From: Lelliottia sp. JS-SCA-14
Lineage (GTDB): Bacteria; Pseudomonadota; Gammaproteobacteria; Enterobacterales; Enterobacteriaceae
Length of the DNA: 64,000 nt
Direction: 5' to 3'
Assembly (NCBI RefSeq): GCF_035593345.1
Contig: NZ_CP141606.1
Span: forward strand, 2,356,001 to 2,420,000
Shown: piece after piece, positions 47,087 through 55,894 of the stretch
How the letters are laid out: each line of letters begins with the position of its first letter
Position numbering within the stretch: position 1 is the first letter of the stretch
Notes under the pieces: model-generated
What the model saw: the letters and a program-made list of their open reading frames with translations, nothing else
Databases searched by the model: none
Told to the model about the DNA's origin: nothing
Made by a program: the position numbers and the translations under genes

Positions 47087-49051
47087 ATGCGCCTGCAATC
47101 CCATCATCTTGAACTCTTAAGCCCAGCCCGTGACGCCTCTATTGCCCGCGAGGCAATTCTGCACGGTGCGGACGCGGTCTATATCGGCGGTCCTGGCTTT
47201 GGCGCTCGCCATAACGCCAGCAACAGCCTGAGCGATATCGCCGGGCTGGTGCCATTTGCCCACCGCTATGGTGCAAAGGTGTTCGTGACCCTGAACACCA
47301 TTCTTCATGATGATGAACTTGAGCCTGCCCAGCGTCTGATCACCGACCTCTACCAGACCGGCGTTGATGCCCTGATCGTTCAGGACATGGGCGTGCTGGA
47401 GCTGGATATTCCGCCGATTGAACTGCACGCCAGCACCCAGTGCGATATCCGTACCGTCGAAAAAGCGAAATTCCTCTCAGACGTTGGCTTTACCCAGATT
47501 GTGCTGGCGCGTGAGCTGAATCTGAACCAGATCCGCGATATTCACCAGGCGACCGACGCCACCATCGAATTCTTCATCCACGGCGCGCTTTGCGTGGCGT
47601 ACTCCGGGCAGTGCAACATTTCCCACGCCCAGACCGGGCGCAGCGCCAACCGTGGCGACTGCTCTCAGGCGTGCCGTCTGCCGTACACCCTGAAAGACGA
47701 TCAGGGCCGCGTCGTGGCGTTCGAAAAACACCTCCTGTCGATGAAAGACAACGACCAGACCGCCAACCTGGCTCAGCTGATCGACGCGGGCGTGCGCTCC
47801 TTCAAAATTGAAGGACGCTACAAAGATATGAGCTACGTGAAGAACATCACGGCGCACTATCGTCAGATGCTGGATGCGATCATTGAAGATCGCGGCGATC
47901 TGGCACGCGCCTCTGCCGGGCGCACCGAGCACTTCTTCATTCCGTCTACCGATAAAACCTTCCACCGCGGCAGCACGGATTACTTCGTCAATGCGCGCAA
48001 AGGCGATATTGGCGCGTTCGACTCGCCGAAGTTTATCGGTCTGCCGGTAGGTGAAGTGCTGAAAGTCTCCAGAGAGCACCTTGATGTGAAAGTGACGGAG
48101 CCGCTGGCGAACGGCGACGGTCTGAATGTGATGATCAAGCGTGAAATTGTTGGCTTCCGCGCCAATACGGTGGAGAAAACCGGCGAAGACCAGTATCGCG
48201 TCTGGCCGAACGAAATGCCTGCCGATCTGTATAAGGCGCGTCCGAACGCGGCGCTCAATCGTAACCTGGACCACAACTGGCAGCAGGCGCTGCTGAAAAC
48301 CTCCAGCGAACGTCGCATCGCCGTGGATATTGAACTGGGCGGGTGGGAAGAGCAGCTGATCCTGACCATGACCAGCGAAGATGGCGTGAGCGTGACTCAT
48401 ACCCTGGACGGACAGTTTGAAGAGGCCAACAACGCCGAGAAAGCGCTGAACAGCCTGAAAGACGGTGTGGCGAAGCTCGGGCAGACCATTTATTACGCGC
48501 GCGATATTCAGGTGAATTTACCTGCGGCGCTGTTTGTGCCGAACAGCCTGCTGAACCAGTTCCGCCGCGAAACGGCAGAGATGCTCGATGAAGCGCGCCT
48601 GGCAAACTATCCTCGCGGCAGCCGCAAAGCGGTTTCCGTGCCTGCGCCGGTCTATCCTGATACGCACTTGTCGTTCCTGGCGAACGTCTATAACCACAAA
48701 GCGCGGGCGTTTTACCATCGTTACGGCGTGCAACTGATTGATGCCGCGTATGAAGCGCACGAAGAGAAGGGCGATGTGCCGGTGATGATCACCAAACACT
48801 GCCTGCGCTTTGCCTTTAACCTCTGTCCAAAACAGGCGAAAGGCAGCATCAAAAGCTGGAAAGCGACCCCGATGCAGCTGGTCAATGGCGACGAAGTGCT
48901 GACCCTGAAATTTGACTGCCGTCCGTGCGAAATGCATGTCATCGGCAAGATGAAAAATCATATCTTCAAGATGCCACAGCCGGGAAGCGTGGTGGCCTCT
49001 GTCAGCCCTGACGAGCTGATGAAAACCCTGCCGAAGCGCAAAGGCGCTTAA
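47087..49051 (+). CDS. rlhA: 23S rRNA C2501 hydroxylase RlhA (YdcP)
   Basis: This U32-family protein of 654 residues is needed for 5-hydroxycytidine at position 2501 of 23S rRNA. Early blocks are HHLELLSPARDASIAREAILHGADAVYIGG and HASTQCDIRT. The U32 signature EFFIHGALCVAYSGQCNIS, with cysteines here and in GDCSQACRLPY, is likely an iron-sulfur or metal site. The C-terminal FDCRPCEMHVIGKMKNH adds further cysteines. The length is close to that of the E. coli protein (653). Its stop is directly adjacent to the stop of the convergent yncJ. Confidence 0.96.
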   Translation: MRLQSHHLELLSPARDASIAREAILHGADAVYIGGPGFGARHNASNSLSDIAGLVPFAHRYGAKVFVTLNTILHDDELEPAQRLITDLYQTGVDALIVQDMGVLELDIPPIELHASTQCDIRTVEKAKFLSDVGFTQIVLARELNLNQIRDIHQATDATIEFFIHGALCVAYSGQCNISHAQTGRSANRGDCSQACRLPYTLKDDQGRVVAFEKHLLSMKDNDQTANLAQLIDAGVRSFKIEGRYKDMSYVKNITAHYRQMLDAIIEDRGDLARASAGRTEHFFIPSTDKTFHRGSTDYFVNARKGDIGAFDSPKFIGLPVGEVLKVSREHLDVKVTEPLANGDGLNVMIKREIVGFRANTVEKTGEDQYRVWPNEMPADLYKARPNAALNRNLDHNWQQALLKTSSERRIAVDIELGGWEEQLILTMTSEDGVSVTHTLDGQFEEANNAEKALNSLKDGVAKLGQTIYYARDIQVNLPAALFVPNSLLNQFRRETAEMLDEARLANYPRGSRKAVSVPAPVYPDTHLSFLANVYNHKARAFYHRYGVQLIDAAYEAHEEKGDVPVMITKHCLRFAFNLCPKQAKGSIKSWKATPMQLVNGDEVLTLKFDCRPCEMHVIGKMKNHIFKMPQPGSVVASVSPDELMKTLPKRKGA

Positions 49052-49282
49052 TCACTGAAAATGGGTATCCGGTTTGCGCGATTTCTGCCAGGAATGGTGC
49101 TCGCGCAAACCCTCCGCTGACTCCTCCGCAACACTTCTCAGTTCGTCGCTGTCCGCGCTATGGCGCAGCTGGTGGTCGGCGTTCTGCACCCACAGATATT
49201 CATGCCACTTATGACCGGCCATTAATTGACCAGAAAATAAAGCACAGGTTAACAGTATGAATACTAAAGATGATTTAACCAT
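49052..49282 (-). CDS. yncJ: YncJ, small exported protein
   Basis: This 76-residue protein has a signal peptide of about 22 residues (MVKSSLVFILLTCALFSGQLMA). The mature part GHKWHEYLWVQNADHQLRHSADSDELRSVAEESAEGLREH is nearly that of E. coli YncJ. In E. coli the gene is linked to the Cpx envelope stress response, and the function is unknown. It converges with rlhA without a gap between stops. No Cpx box could be placed confidently upstream. Confidence 0.92.
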   Translation of the reverse strand: MVKSSLVFILLTCALFSGQLMAGHKWHEYLWVQNADHQLRHSADSDELRSVAEESAEGLREHHSWQKSRKPDTHFQ

Positions 49283-49528
49283 TTTGTTACCGCCTGTTCA
49301 CAAGTTGCGGCCATAATGCCAATAGTTACGTCTTGTTATTATTCGCAAATTAAAACTATCGCAAATAAATTGTCAGTTTTTGCGGCGTGTTGGCGTCAAG
49401 TCCAAATATAGACCCCTGATTTAGCCTCTAAATTCTGGTGGTTGTCATTTTGAGGGGATAATACGGCTGGGCATTTAAGATGAATCCGATATAATATTCT
49501 TTTGACTATGGACTAAGTCGAGTAGTAA

Positions 49529-49906
49529 ATGAATAAAGTCATCACTCTTTCCACACTGTGTATTGCCGCGGTTGCGACAGCTTATATCAGTTACGCTTCC
49601 TTCCTCGATAAACCAGAATATCTGCAGGCGGCAGAGACCCGCGTTGGATCCTATCTGACCAGTGATTACGGGCACGTCTCCTGCAACAGCACCAAAATGA
49701 CAGACCAGCAGTGGCGACTCGATTGCCACAACAAAATGAAAGGGAAAAGCTTCGAATACTCAGTCTATCCCGCAGAGCAAGCGCCTTACGCCGTCTCAAG
49801 GCCATTCTATCTGGAGGCCGTTAACGATAACGCCATTCAGAGCGCCAGACAGGGATTGATGCAGTATCTGCAAATTAATACTGAAACGACAAATATTCAG
49901 TCCTGA
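49529..49906 (+). CDS. Small exported or membrane-anchored protein, unknown
   Basis: I do not recognise this 125-residue protein. It begins with a hydrophobic segment (MNKVITLSTLCIAAVATAYISYASFL) that could be a signal or a single membrane anchor. The remainder is soluble, with two cysteines (VSCNST and LDCHNK, about 18 residues apart) that may form a disulfide in the periplasm. Upstream DNA is AT-rich. A terminator stands about 125 bp downstream. It is flanked by yncJ and an FtrA-type regulator, neither of which suggests a role. The E. coli map has no counterpart at this place as far as I recall. Confidence 0.7.
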   Translation: MNKVITLSTLCIAAVATAYISYASFLDKPEYLQAAETRVGSYLTSDYGHVSCNSTKMTDQQWRLDCHNKMKGKSFEYSVYPAEQAPYAVSRPFYLEAVNDNAIQSARQGLMQYLQINTETTNIQS

Positions 49907-50032
49907 CGGAAAACTGCGCCATTGGTTTAATATTCGTTTACCTTACGAATGTTAGGTTTAATGTCGATCCGCATCCGTCAGGGAATGACGGAACGTAGAT
50001 ACCAAAATACAAATCTATCCATGCAAGCATTT

Positions 50033-50058
50033 ACCGCCAGTTTATGGCGGTTTTTTTT
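50033..50058 (+). terminator. Intrinsic terminator
   Basis: ACCGCCA (50033-50039) pairs with TGGCGGT (50045-50051), then eight T residues. It lies well past the 49529 gene and just before the stop of the minus-strand FtrA gene. Confidence 0.85.
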
Positions 50059-50067
50059 GCTTTAGAT

Positions 50068-51066
50068 TCAGGGTATTTCTGCCAGGCGATGGCCTGATAT
50101 AAATTGTTTTCGGTACTGCGCGGGAGACATATTGTACTGCTGGCGGAAATGGTGGCGTAAGGTCGCCGAATGACCCAATCCGGTCTGCTCAGCGATGCTG
50201 TCGATACTTAAGCGGCTGGTTTCCAGATACTCTTTTGCCCGCAGAAGCCGCTCCGTCAGCAACCAGCGCGCGGGCGTGGTCCCGGTGGCGCTGGCAAAGC
50301 GACGCAGGAAGGTGCGCTCACTCATTCCCACGCGCCGGGCCAGAGAACTGACCGTGTGATTGACCGCCAGCTGCTGGTGCAGGAAATCAAACAGCTGTCC
50401 AAAGCGCTGGCTTTCGCGCAGCACCGCCACCGGGCGGCTGATCTTCTGGGTTTGCCCCCCATCGCGGTGGGGCGGGATGACCAGACGACGCGCAACACAG
50501 TTTGCGGCCTCGGTTCCATAGTCACGGCGTACCACGTGCAGACAGAGGTCGATCCCCGCGGCACTGCCCGCTGAAGTCAAAATCGTTCCTTCATCCTGGT
50601 ACAGCACATCCTCGATCACCTTAATGGCCGGGAAACGCGTCTTCAGCGTCTGCGTGTAGCGCCAGTGCGTCGTGGCTTTGCGCCCGTCGAGCACCCCTGC
50701 GGCAGCGAGGACGAACACGCCGGAGCAGATCGAGAGCAGATGGCAGCCGCGCCGATGAGCGCTGCGTAGCGCCTCGCATAATGCAGGCGGAACCGCTTCT
50801 TCCACGCCGCGCCAGCCGGGAACCACAATCAGGCTGGCCTGTTCAAGGAGCGTCAGATCGCCGTCGGCCACCATCCTAATCCCGCCGGTGGCCCGCAGTT
50901 CACCCTCATCGACGGCAGCAATGCCAAAGCGATACCACTCATCGCCCATCTCCGGGCGCGGCAGGCCAAAAACTTCCACCGCCACGCCAAACTCGAAGGT
51001 GCACAGGCCGTCATATGCCAGGACCACCACCAGCGGGCGCGATGTTTGTCGTAAGTTTGTCATCAT
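50068..51066 (-). CDS. ftrA: FtrA-like regulator (DJ-1/PfpI domain plus AraC HTH)
   Basis: This regulator has about 332 residues. The first part is a glutaminase-like DJ-1/PfpI domain (VVVLAYDGLCTFEFGVAVEVFGLPRP, LIVVPGWRG, and ICSGVFVLAAAGVLDGRKATTHW with the elbow cysteine). It is followed by an AraC double helix-turn-helix (VSSLARRVGMSERTFLRRFASATG, then GLGHSATLRHHFRQQYNMSPAQYR). The family is annotated FtrA. No clear ribosome site marks the start; 51066, 51084 and 51096 are all possible, and I chose the one nearest the conserved domain. It is divergent from a rhodanese gene 91 bp away. Confidence 0.85.
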   Translation of the reverse strand: MMTNLRQTSRPLVVVLAYDGLCTFEFGVAVEVFGLPRPEMGDEWYRFGIAAVDEGELRATGGIRMVADGDLTLLEQASLIVVPGWRGVEEAVPPALCEALRSAHRRGCHLLSICSGVFVLAAAGVLDGRKATTHWRYTQTLKTRFPAIKVIEDVLYQDEGTILTSAGSAAGIDLCLHVVRRDYGTEAANCVARRLVIPPHRDGGQTQKISRPVAVLRESQRFGQLFDFLHQQLAVNHTVSSLARRVGMSERTFLRRFASATGTTPARWLLTERLLRAKEYLETSRLSIDSIAEQTGLGHSATLRHHFRQQYNMSPAQYRKQFISGHRLAEIP

Positions 51067-51157
51067 TTTGCTGTTTTCTGGCATAACCGCAGGCATTCAC
51101 TGACTGAATTTTTGGATAACGTACTGTTAACACAAACGCCAAACTGGAGAAAGCACC

Positions 51158-51556
51158 ATGAGTTACGTCACTGAATTTCCCGCCGCCGACCCGCAGGAGT
51201 CCGTTGCCCATTTTCTGCGCCGCCTGAGCGTTGAAACCGACTGTGCCGACGTGCACCACGCGCTGGCAAATCATCAGCAGGATTTCGTTTTGCTGCACGT
51301 GGTGGGCCGCCCGGAGCAATTTGCCCGCCGTCATCTGCCGGGGGCTGTCCATTTACCCTGGTCAGCAATGACTGCCGAAACCATGGCGCAATGGCCGCAG
51401 GACACGCTGTTCGTGGTCTATTGTGCCGGGCCACACTGCAACGGCGCGGATCGGGCGGCACTAAAGCTCTCTCGCCTGGGTCTGCCGGTCAAAATCATGA
51501 TCGGCGGCATCACCGGCTGGGAAGATGAAAACTTCGCTTTTGCCAGTGAGGATTAA
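51158..51556 (+). CDS. Single-domain rhodanese-like sulfurtransferase
   Basis: This 132-residue cytoplasmic rhodanese has Cys89 as the likely sulfur-carrying residue in a CAGPHCN loop. The domain opens with FVLLHVVGRPEQFARRHLPGAVHLPW and closes with LPVKIMIGGITGWEDENF. It could transfer sulfane sulfur to thiols or cyanide. A clear CTGGAGA site precedes the ATG at 51158. It is divergent from the FtrA-type regulator, its probable controller, and lies before a methionine-synthase-like gene, which hints at sulfur metabolism. Confidence 0.87.
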   Translation: MSYVTEFPAADPQESVAHFLRRLSVETDCADVHHALANHQQDFVLLHVVGRPEQFARRHLPGAVHLPWSAMTAETMAQWPQDTLFVVYCAGPHCNGADRAALKLSRLGLPVKIMIGGITGWEDENFAFASED

Positions 51557-51630
51557 GTCAAAGATGAATTAAATTCATCATGCATGAAATTTTCTCGTTT
51601 GCTGCAACGCAGAGGTTATGACATCTTTTT

Positions 51631-51654
51631 GGACATATAGCCATCCAGAAGTCT
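51631..51654. promoter_or_regulatory. Possible tandem MetJ boxes
   Basis: Three contiguous octamers, GGACATAT, AGCCATCC and AGAAGTCT, match the met box AGACGTCT at 5, 5 and 7 of 8 positions. They lie 63 bp before a MetE-like gene. This is weak but well placed. Confidence 0.35.
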
Positions 51655-51716
51655 AAATGTTCAATTTATGAATTATCACTGTGGGCAATCAATTGCCGGC
51701 AGCAAAGGAGAGAATC

Positions 51717-52820
51717 ATGCAGCGACAACACGCCCCGTACCGTGCCGATGTGGTAGGCAGCTTTTTACGCCCTGATGCGATTAAACAGGCGCGACTGCAG
51801 TTTGCCAGCGGGGAGATTGACGCCGGTCAGCTGCGCGCCGTTGAAAACGACGCGATCCGCCAGGTGGTTGAGCAGCAGTGCGCCTGCGGCCTGCACGTGG
51901 TGACGGACGGGGAGTTCCGCCGCGCCTGGTGGCACTTCGACTTCTTCGACGGTTTACAGGGCGTGGAGCGTTACGACTCAAATCAGGGCATCCAGTTCAA
52001 CGGTGTACAGACCAAAGCCCACGGCGTGCGCGTCACCGGCAAACTGGGCTTTGGCGACCACCCGATGCTGGAAGATTTCCGCTATCTGAAAAGCATTAGC
52101 GGCAACGCCCAGCCGAAAATGACCATTCCCAGCCCGAGCGTGCTGCATTTCCGCGGCGGGCGTAAAGACATCGACGCGACGGTTTACCCGGATCTGGACG
52201 CCTATTTCGACGATCTGGCGACCACCTGGCGCGATGCGATCCATGCATTCTATGAAGCAGGCTGCCGCTATCTGCAGCTGGACGACACGGTCTGGGCCTA
52301 TCTCTGCTCCGACGATCAGCGCCGCCAGATCGCCGAGCGCGGTGACGACGCGGACCAGCTGGCGCGCACCTATGCCCGCGTGCTGAACAAAGCGCTGGAA
52401 GGCAAACCGGAGGATCTGACCATCGGCCTGCACGTCTGTCGCGGCAACTTCCGATCCACCTGGATTTCAGAAGGCGGCTACGAGCCGGTGGCCGAAGTGC
52501 TCTTCGGTTCCGTGAACGTGGATGCTTTCTTCCTCGAGTACGACAACGACCGCAGCGGGGATTTCGCGCCGCTACGCTTCGTTCGTCCGGGCAAACAGCA
52601 GGTGGTGCTGGGCCTGATCACCACCAAAAACGGCGAGCTGGAGAACCCGGAAGGGGTGAAAGCGCGTCTGGAAGAGGCGGCACAATACGTGGCGAAAGAG
52701 CAGATTTGCCTCAGCCCGCAGTGCGGTTTTGCCTCAACGGAAGAGGGCAACAGCCTGAGCGAAACCCAGCAGTGGGACAAAGTCCGTCTGGTGACGCAGA
52801 TCGCTGACGAAGTCTGGTAA
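51717..52820 (+). CDS. MetE-like cobalamin-independent methyltransferase (short form)
   Basis: This 367-residue protein resembles the C-terminal catalytic half of MetE and the YxjG/YxjH family. The likely zinc site has His and Cys in GLHVCRGNF and Cys in SPQCGFAS. The acidic LQLDDTVWAYL and the substrate loop HVVTDGEFRRAWWHFDFF are also visible. Such short enzymes methylate homocysteine or related thiols from a methyl donor that is often not the usual folate. AAAGGAG precedes the ATG at 51717; the longer frame upstream is not conserved. It follows a rhodanese gene at 160 bp and has candidate MetJ boxes. The true substrate is unproven. Confidence 0.85.
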   Translation: MQRQHAPYRADVVGSFLRPDAIKQARLQFASGEIDAGQLRAVENDAIRQVVEQQCACGLHVVTDGEFRRAWWHFDFFDGLQGVERYDSNQGIQFNGVQTKAHGVRVTGKLGFGDHPMLEDFRYLKSISGNAQPKMTIPSPSVLHFRGGRKDIDATVYPDLDAYFDDLATTWRDAIHAFYEAGCRYLQLDDTVWAYLCSDDQRRQIAERGDDADQLARTYARVLNKALEGKPEDLTIGLHVCRGNFRSTWISEGGYEPVAEVLFGSVNVDAFFLEYDNDRSGDFAPLRFVRPGKQQVVLGLITTKNGELENPEGVKARLEEAAQYVAKEQICLSPQCGFASTEEGNSLSETQQWDKVRLVTQIADEVW

Positions 52821-52837
52821 TTTTTCGGGCACAACGT

Positions 52838-52854
52838 TGCACTTTATTAATGCA
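52838..52854. promoter_or_regulatory. NtrC-type enhancer site upstream of urtA
   Basis: TGCACTTTATTAATGCA is a 17-bp site with the TGCAC-N7-(G/A)TGCA layout of NtrC boxes. It lies about 75 bp upstream of the sigma-54 promoter. A further half-site, TGCACC, starts at 52911. Confidence 0.7.
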
Positions 52855-52927
52855 GCGCTGTGCCATGTTGAGTCGTTCCCCGCCCTAAACCGCATTTACA
52901 CCCCTGATATTGCACCGTTTTCCATTC

Positions 52928-52943
52928 TGGCATCCTTTTTGCT
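52928..52943 (+). promoter_or_regulatory. Sigma-54 promoter of urtABCDE
   Basis: TGGCATCCTTTTTGCT fits the RpoN consensus TGGCAYR-N4-TTGCW, with GG at 52929-52930 and GC at 52941-52942, the required 12-bp step. Transcription should begin near 52954. Confidence 0.85.
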
Positions 52944-53023
52944 CTCCTGAAGCTGACACGTTTGATTCTGCGTCCACATGGTTACGGACGTTTTCGCACA
53001 GCTTTCTTTTCAGGAGTGAAAAT

Positions 53024-54295
53024 ATGCATCGTCGTACCTTAATCAAAGCTTTCGCGCTGTCGGCCTCCGTTGTGGCAATGGGGATGAGTTTTGGCGTCCA
53101 GGCCGCCGAGACGATCAAAATCGGCATCATGCACTCGCTCTCCGGGACGATGGCGATCTCTGAAACGCCGCTGAAAGACGTGGCGCTGATGACCATTGAC
53201 GAAATCAACGCCAAAGGTGGCGTGCTGGGTAAACAGCTCGAACCGGTGGTGGTCGACCCCGCCTCGAACTGGCCGCTGTTCGCCGAAAAAGCCCGCCAGC
53301 TGTTGAGCCAGGATAAGGTCGCGGCGGTGTTTGGCTGCTGGACTTCCGTCTCGCGCAAATCGGTCCTGCCGGTCTTCGAGGAGCTGAATGGCCTGCTGTT
53401 CTACCCGGTGCAGTATGAGGGCGAAGAGATGTCGCCGAACGTGTTCTACACCGGCGCGGCGCCGAATCAGCAGGCGATCCCGGCGGTGGAATATTTGATG
53501 GGCGAAGACGGCGGGAACGCGAAACGCTTCTTCCTGCTTGGGACGGATTACGTTTATCCGCGCACCACCAACAAAATTCTGCGTGCGTTCCTCCATTCCA
53601 AAGGTGTGCAGGACAAAGATATCGAAGAGGTCTACACCCCGTTTGGTCACAGCGATTACCAGACCATTGTCGCCAATATCAAAAAATTCTCCGCGGGCGG
53701 CAAAACGGCGGTGGTCTCCACCATCAACGGCGACTCCAACGTGCCTTTCTATAAAGAGCTGGCCAACCAGGGCGTAAAAGCCACGGATGTGCCGGTCGTC
53801 GCCTTCTCCGTCGGCGAAGAAGAGCTGCGCGGGATCGACGCCAAACCGCTGGTCGGCAACCTCGCCGCCTGGAACTACTTCGAATCTGTCGATAACCCAA
53901 CCAACCAGACCTTCGTGGCGGCCTACAAAGCCTACGCGAAAGCGCACAAACTGCCGAACGCCGACACCGTCGTAACTAACGATCCGATGGAAGCGACCTA
54001 CGTGGGCATCCACATGTGGGCGCAGGCCGTGGAGAAAGCCGGGACCACCGACGTGGACAAAGTGCGCGCCGCGATGGCCGGTCAATCCTTCAAAGCCCCG
54101 TCAGGGTTCACGCTGACCATGGACGCCACCAACCACCATCTGCATAAGCCGGTGATGATTGGTGAAATCGAAGGTAACGGTCAGTTCAACGTCGTCTGGC
54201 AGACCGAAGAGACCGTCCGCGCCCAGCCGTGGAGCCCGTTCATTCAGGGTAACGACAAAAAACCTGACCAGCCGATGAAAACCGCCAGTAACTAA
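53024..54295 (+). CDS. urtA: Urea ABC transporter substrate-binding protein UrtA
   Basis: This periplasmic binding protein has 423 residues and a signal peptide of about 27 (MHRRTLIKAFALSASVVAMG... ending VQA). The mature protein opens with AETIKIGIMHSLSGTMAISETPLKD, and has the UrtA pattern GVLGKQLEPVVVDPASNWPLFAEKA, VAAVFGCWTSVSRKSVLPVFEE and YPVQYEGEEMSPNVFYTGAAPNQQ. It delivers urea to the UrtBC permease. CAGGAG precedes the ATG at 53024. A sigma-54 promoter and NtrC site lie upstream, so nitrogen limitation should switch on the operon. No urease gene is in the window. Confidence 0.95.
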   Translation: MHRRTLIKAFALSASVVAMGMSFGVQAAETIKIGIMHSLSGTMAISETPLKDVALMTIDEINAKGGVLGKQLEPVVVDPASNWPLFAEKARQLLSQDKVAAVFGCWTSVSRKSVLPVFEELNGLLFYPVQYEGEEMSPNVFYTGAAPNQQAIPAVEYLMGEDGGNAKRFFLLGTDYVYPRTTNKILRAFLHSKGVQDKDIEEVYTPFGHSDYQTIVANIKKFSAGGKTAVVSTINGDSNVPFYKELANQGVKATDVPVVAFSVGEEELRGIDAKPLVGNLAAWNYFESVDNPTNQTFVAAYKAYAKAHKLPNADTVVTNDPMEATYVGIHMWAQAVEKAGTTDVDKVRAAMAGQSFKAPSGFTLTMDATNHHLHKPVMIGEIEGNGQFNVVWQTEETVRAQPWSPFIQGNDKKPDQPMKTASN

Positions 54296-54319
54296 GCCTT
54301 AATCGCACGGAGAAAAGCC

Positions 54320-55894
54320 ATGAGCGTAATGCGAATGTTTGTCGCAATAGTCTGGCTTGCCGGTCTGCTGCCAGGGATGGCGCAGGCGTCGGATGCGGAC
54401 ACCTTTGTCGCCGCAAGCCGCAGCCAGCAAACCGCACTGCTGGAAAAGTGGGCTGTCGCCCCGGATGAGAAGCGTCTGCCGCTGTTGCAGGCGCTGCAAA
54501 AAGAGAATCTGTTTGCCGACGGACAGAAGCACGCTTTTGCCCGCGTGAAGGGGGAAATGGTGGCGCTGGGGGATTCGCCGACGGCGGAGGGCGACCCGAA
54601 AGCGGTGCGCCTGACCAACCGCCTGCGGGTGCTGGCCTCTGCGGCGCTGGCGACGCATCAGCTTGCAAGTGACAACGTCACACAACGCAAGGGCGCAGCG
54701 CTCCAGTTACAGCGCGATGCCACACCTGAAATGCTGAATATGTTGCAGCAGCGTCTGCAGGTGGAGAAGGACGAGGGCGTGCGTCAGGCGCTGGAAGTGG
54801 CGCTGGCCAATTTACAGCTCGTCAGCCCCATCGCGGAGGTGCGTTTGCAGGCCATCGAACTGTTAGCGCACTCATCCGATCCCGAAACGCAGACCCGGCT
54901 GTTGCCCTTCACCCAGGCGCAAACCGAACCCGACGCCCGCGTGCGCGAGGCGGCGGAAAACAGTCTCAGCAAAATCCAGCATCGACTGCTGGTAAGCGAT
55001 CTGCTGGGGCAGGCGTTTATGGGACTGTCGCTGGGGTCTGTCCTGCTACTGGCGGCGCTGGGGCTTGCGATCACCTACGGTCTGCTCGGGGTAATCAATA
55101 TGGCCCACGGCGAAATGCTGATGCTCGGGGCGTACAGCACCTGGATGGTCCAGCAGGCGATGGCGCAGTTTATGCCTCAGTGGCTGGCGTTCTATCCGGT
55201 GGTGGCGCTGCCGGTGGCGTTTATCGTGACCGCCGGTATTGGGATGGCGCTGGAGCGCACCATTATTCGCCATCTCTACGGTCGTCCGCTGGAGACGCTG
55301 CTCGCCACCTGGGGCATCAGCCTGATGCTGATCCAGATCGTGCGCATGACCTTTGGCGCACAAAACCTGGAAGTGGCTAACCCGGCGTGGCTCTCGGGCG
55401 GCGTGCAGGTCTTTGCCAATCTGATCCTGCCGTGGAACCGCATTGTGGTGCTGGGGTTTGTGCTGCTGGTGCTGTTCTTCACCTGGCTGATTCTCAACAA
55501 AACCCGGCTGGGGCTGAACGTGCGGGCGGTGACGCAAAACCGCAGCATGGCCGCCTGCTGCGGCGTGCCGACCGGTCGCGTCGATATGCTGGCGTTTGGT
55601 CTGGGCTCGGGAATTGCGGGGTTAGGCGGCGTGGCGCTGTCGCAGCTTGGCAACGTCGGGCCGGAGCTCGGTCAGGGCTACATCATTGATTCGTTCCTGG
55701 TGGTGGTGCTGGGCGGCGTCGGACAGCTGGCCGGCAGCGTGGCGGCAGCGTTTGGCCTCGGGATCTTCAACAAAATTCTCGAACCGCAGATGGGTGCCGT
55801 GCTCGGCAAAATTTTGATTCTGGTGGCGATTATTCTGTTCATTCAGAAACGCCCGCAGGGACTCTTTGCGCTTAAAGGGAGGGTGACAGACTGA
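54320..55894 (+). CDS. urtB: Urea ABC transporter permease UrtB
   Basis: This 524-residue protein has a signal-like start and about 230 extra residues before the permease part. This long periplasmic N-terminal extension is known in many proteobacterial UrtB proteins. The LIV-H type membrane domain begins near LGQAFMGLSLGSVLLLAALGLAITYGLLGVINMAHGEMLMLGAY. The EAA-like region AVTQNRSMAACCGVPTGRVDMLAFGLGSGIAGLGG contacts the ATPases. It follows urtA by 24 bp. Its stop overlaps the urtC start by one base (TGATG), a coupled arrangement. Confidence 0.94.
   Translation: MSVMRMFVAIVWLAGLLPGMAQASDADTFVAASRSQQTALLEKWAVAPDEKRLPLLQALQKENLFADGQKHAFARVKGEMVALGDSPTAEGDPKAVRLTNRLRVLASAALATHQLASDNVTQRKGAALQLQRDATPEMLNMLQQRLQVEKDEGVRQALEVALANLQLVSPIAEVRLQAIELLAHSSDPETQTRLLPFTQAQTEPDARVREAAENSLSKIQHRLLVSDLLGQAFMGLSLGSVLLLAALGLAITYGLLGVINMAHGEMLMLGAYSTWMVQQAMAQFMPQWLAFYPVVALPVAFIVTAGIGMALERTIIRHLYGRPLETLLATWGISLMLIQIVRMTFGAQNLEVANPAWLSGGVQVFANLILPWNRIVVLGFVLLVLFFTWLILNKTRLGLNVRAVTQNRSMAACCGVPTGRVDMLAFGLGSGIAGLGGVALSQLGNVGPELGQGYIIDSFLVVVLGGVGQLAGSVAAAFGLGIFNKILEPQMGAVLGKILILVAIILFIQKRPQGLFALKGRVTD

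Noticed and set aside
49283..49330. Cpx box upstream of yncJ
   Set aside because: The only GTAA-like pairs overlap the start codon or have wrong spacing.
49907..50060. Possible small RNA ending at the 50033-50058 terminator
   Set aside because: No convincing promoter or known RNA pattern; the terminator is better explained as the end of the 49529 gene transcript.
53039..54085. 348-codon open frame antisense to urtA
   Set aside because: Mirror of the conserved urtA gene with shadow-type composition.
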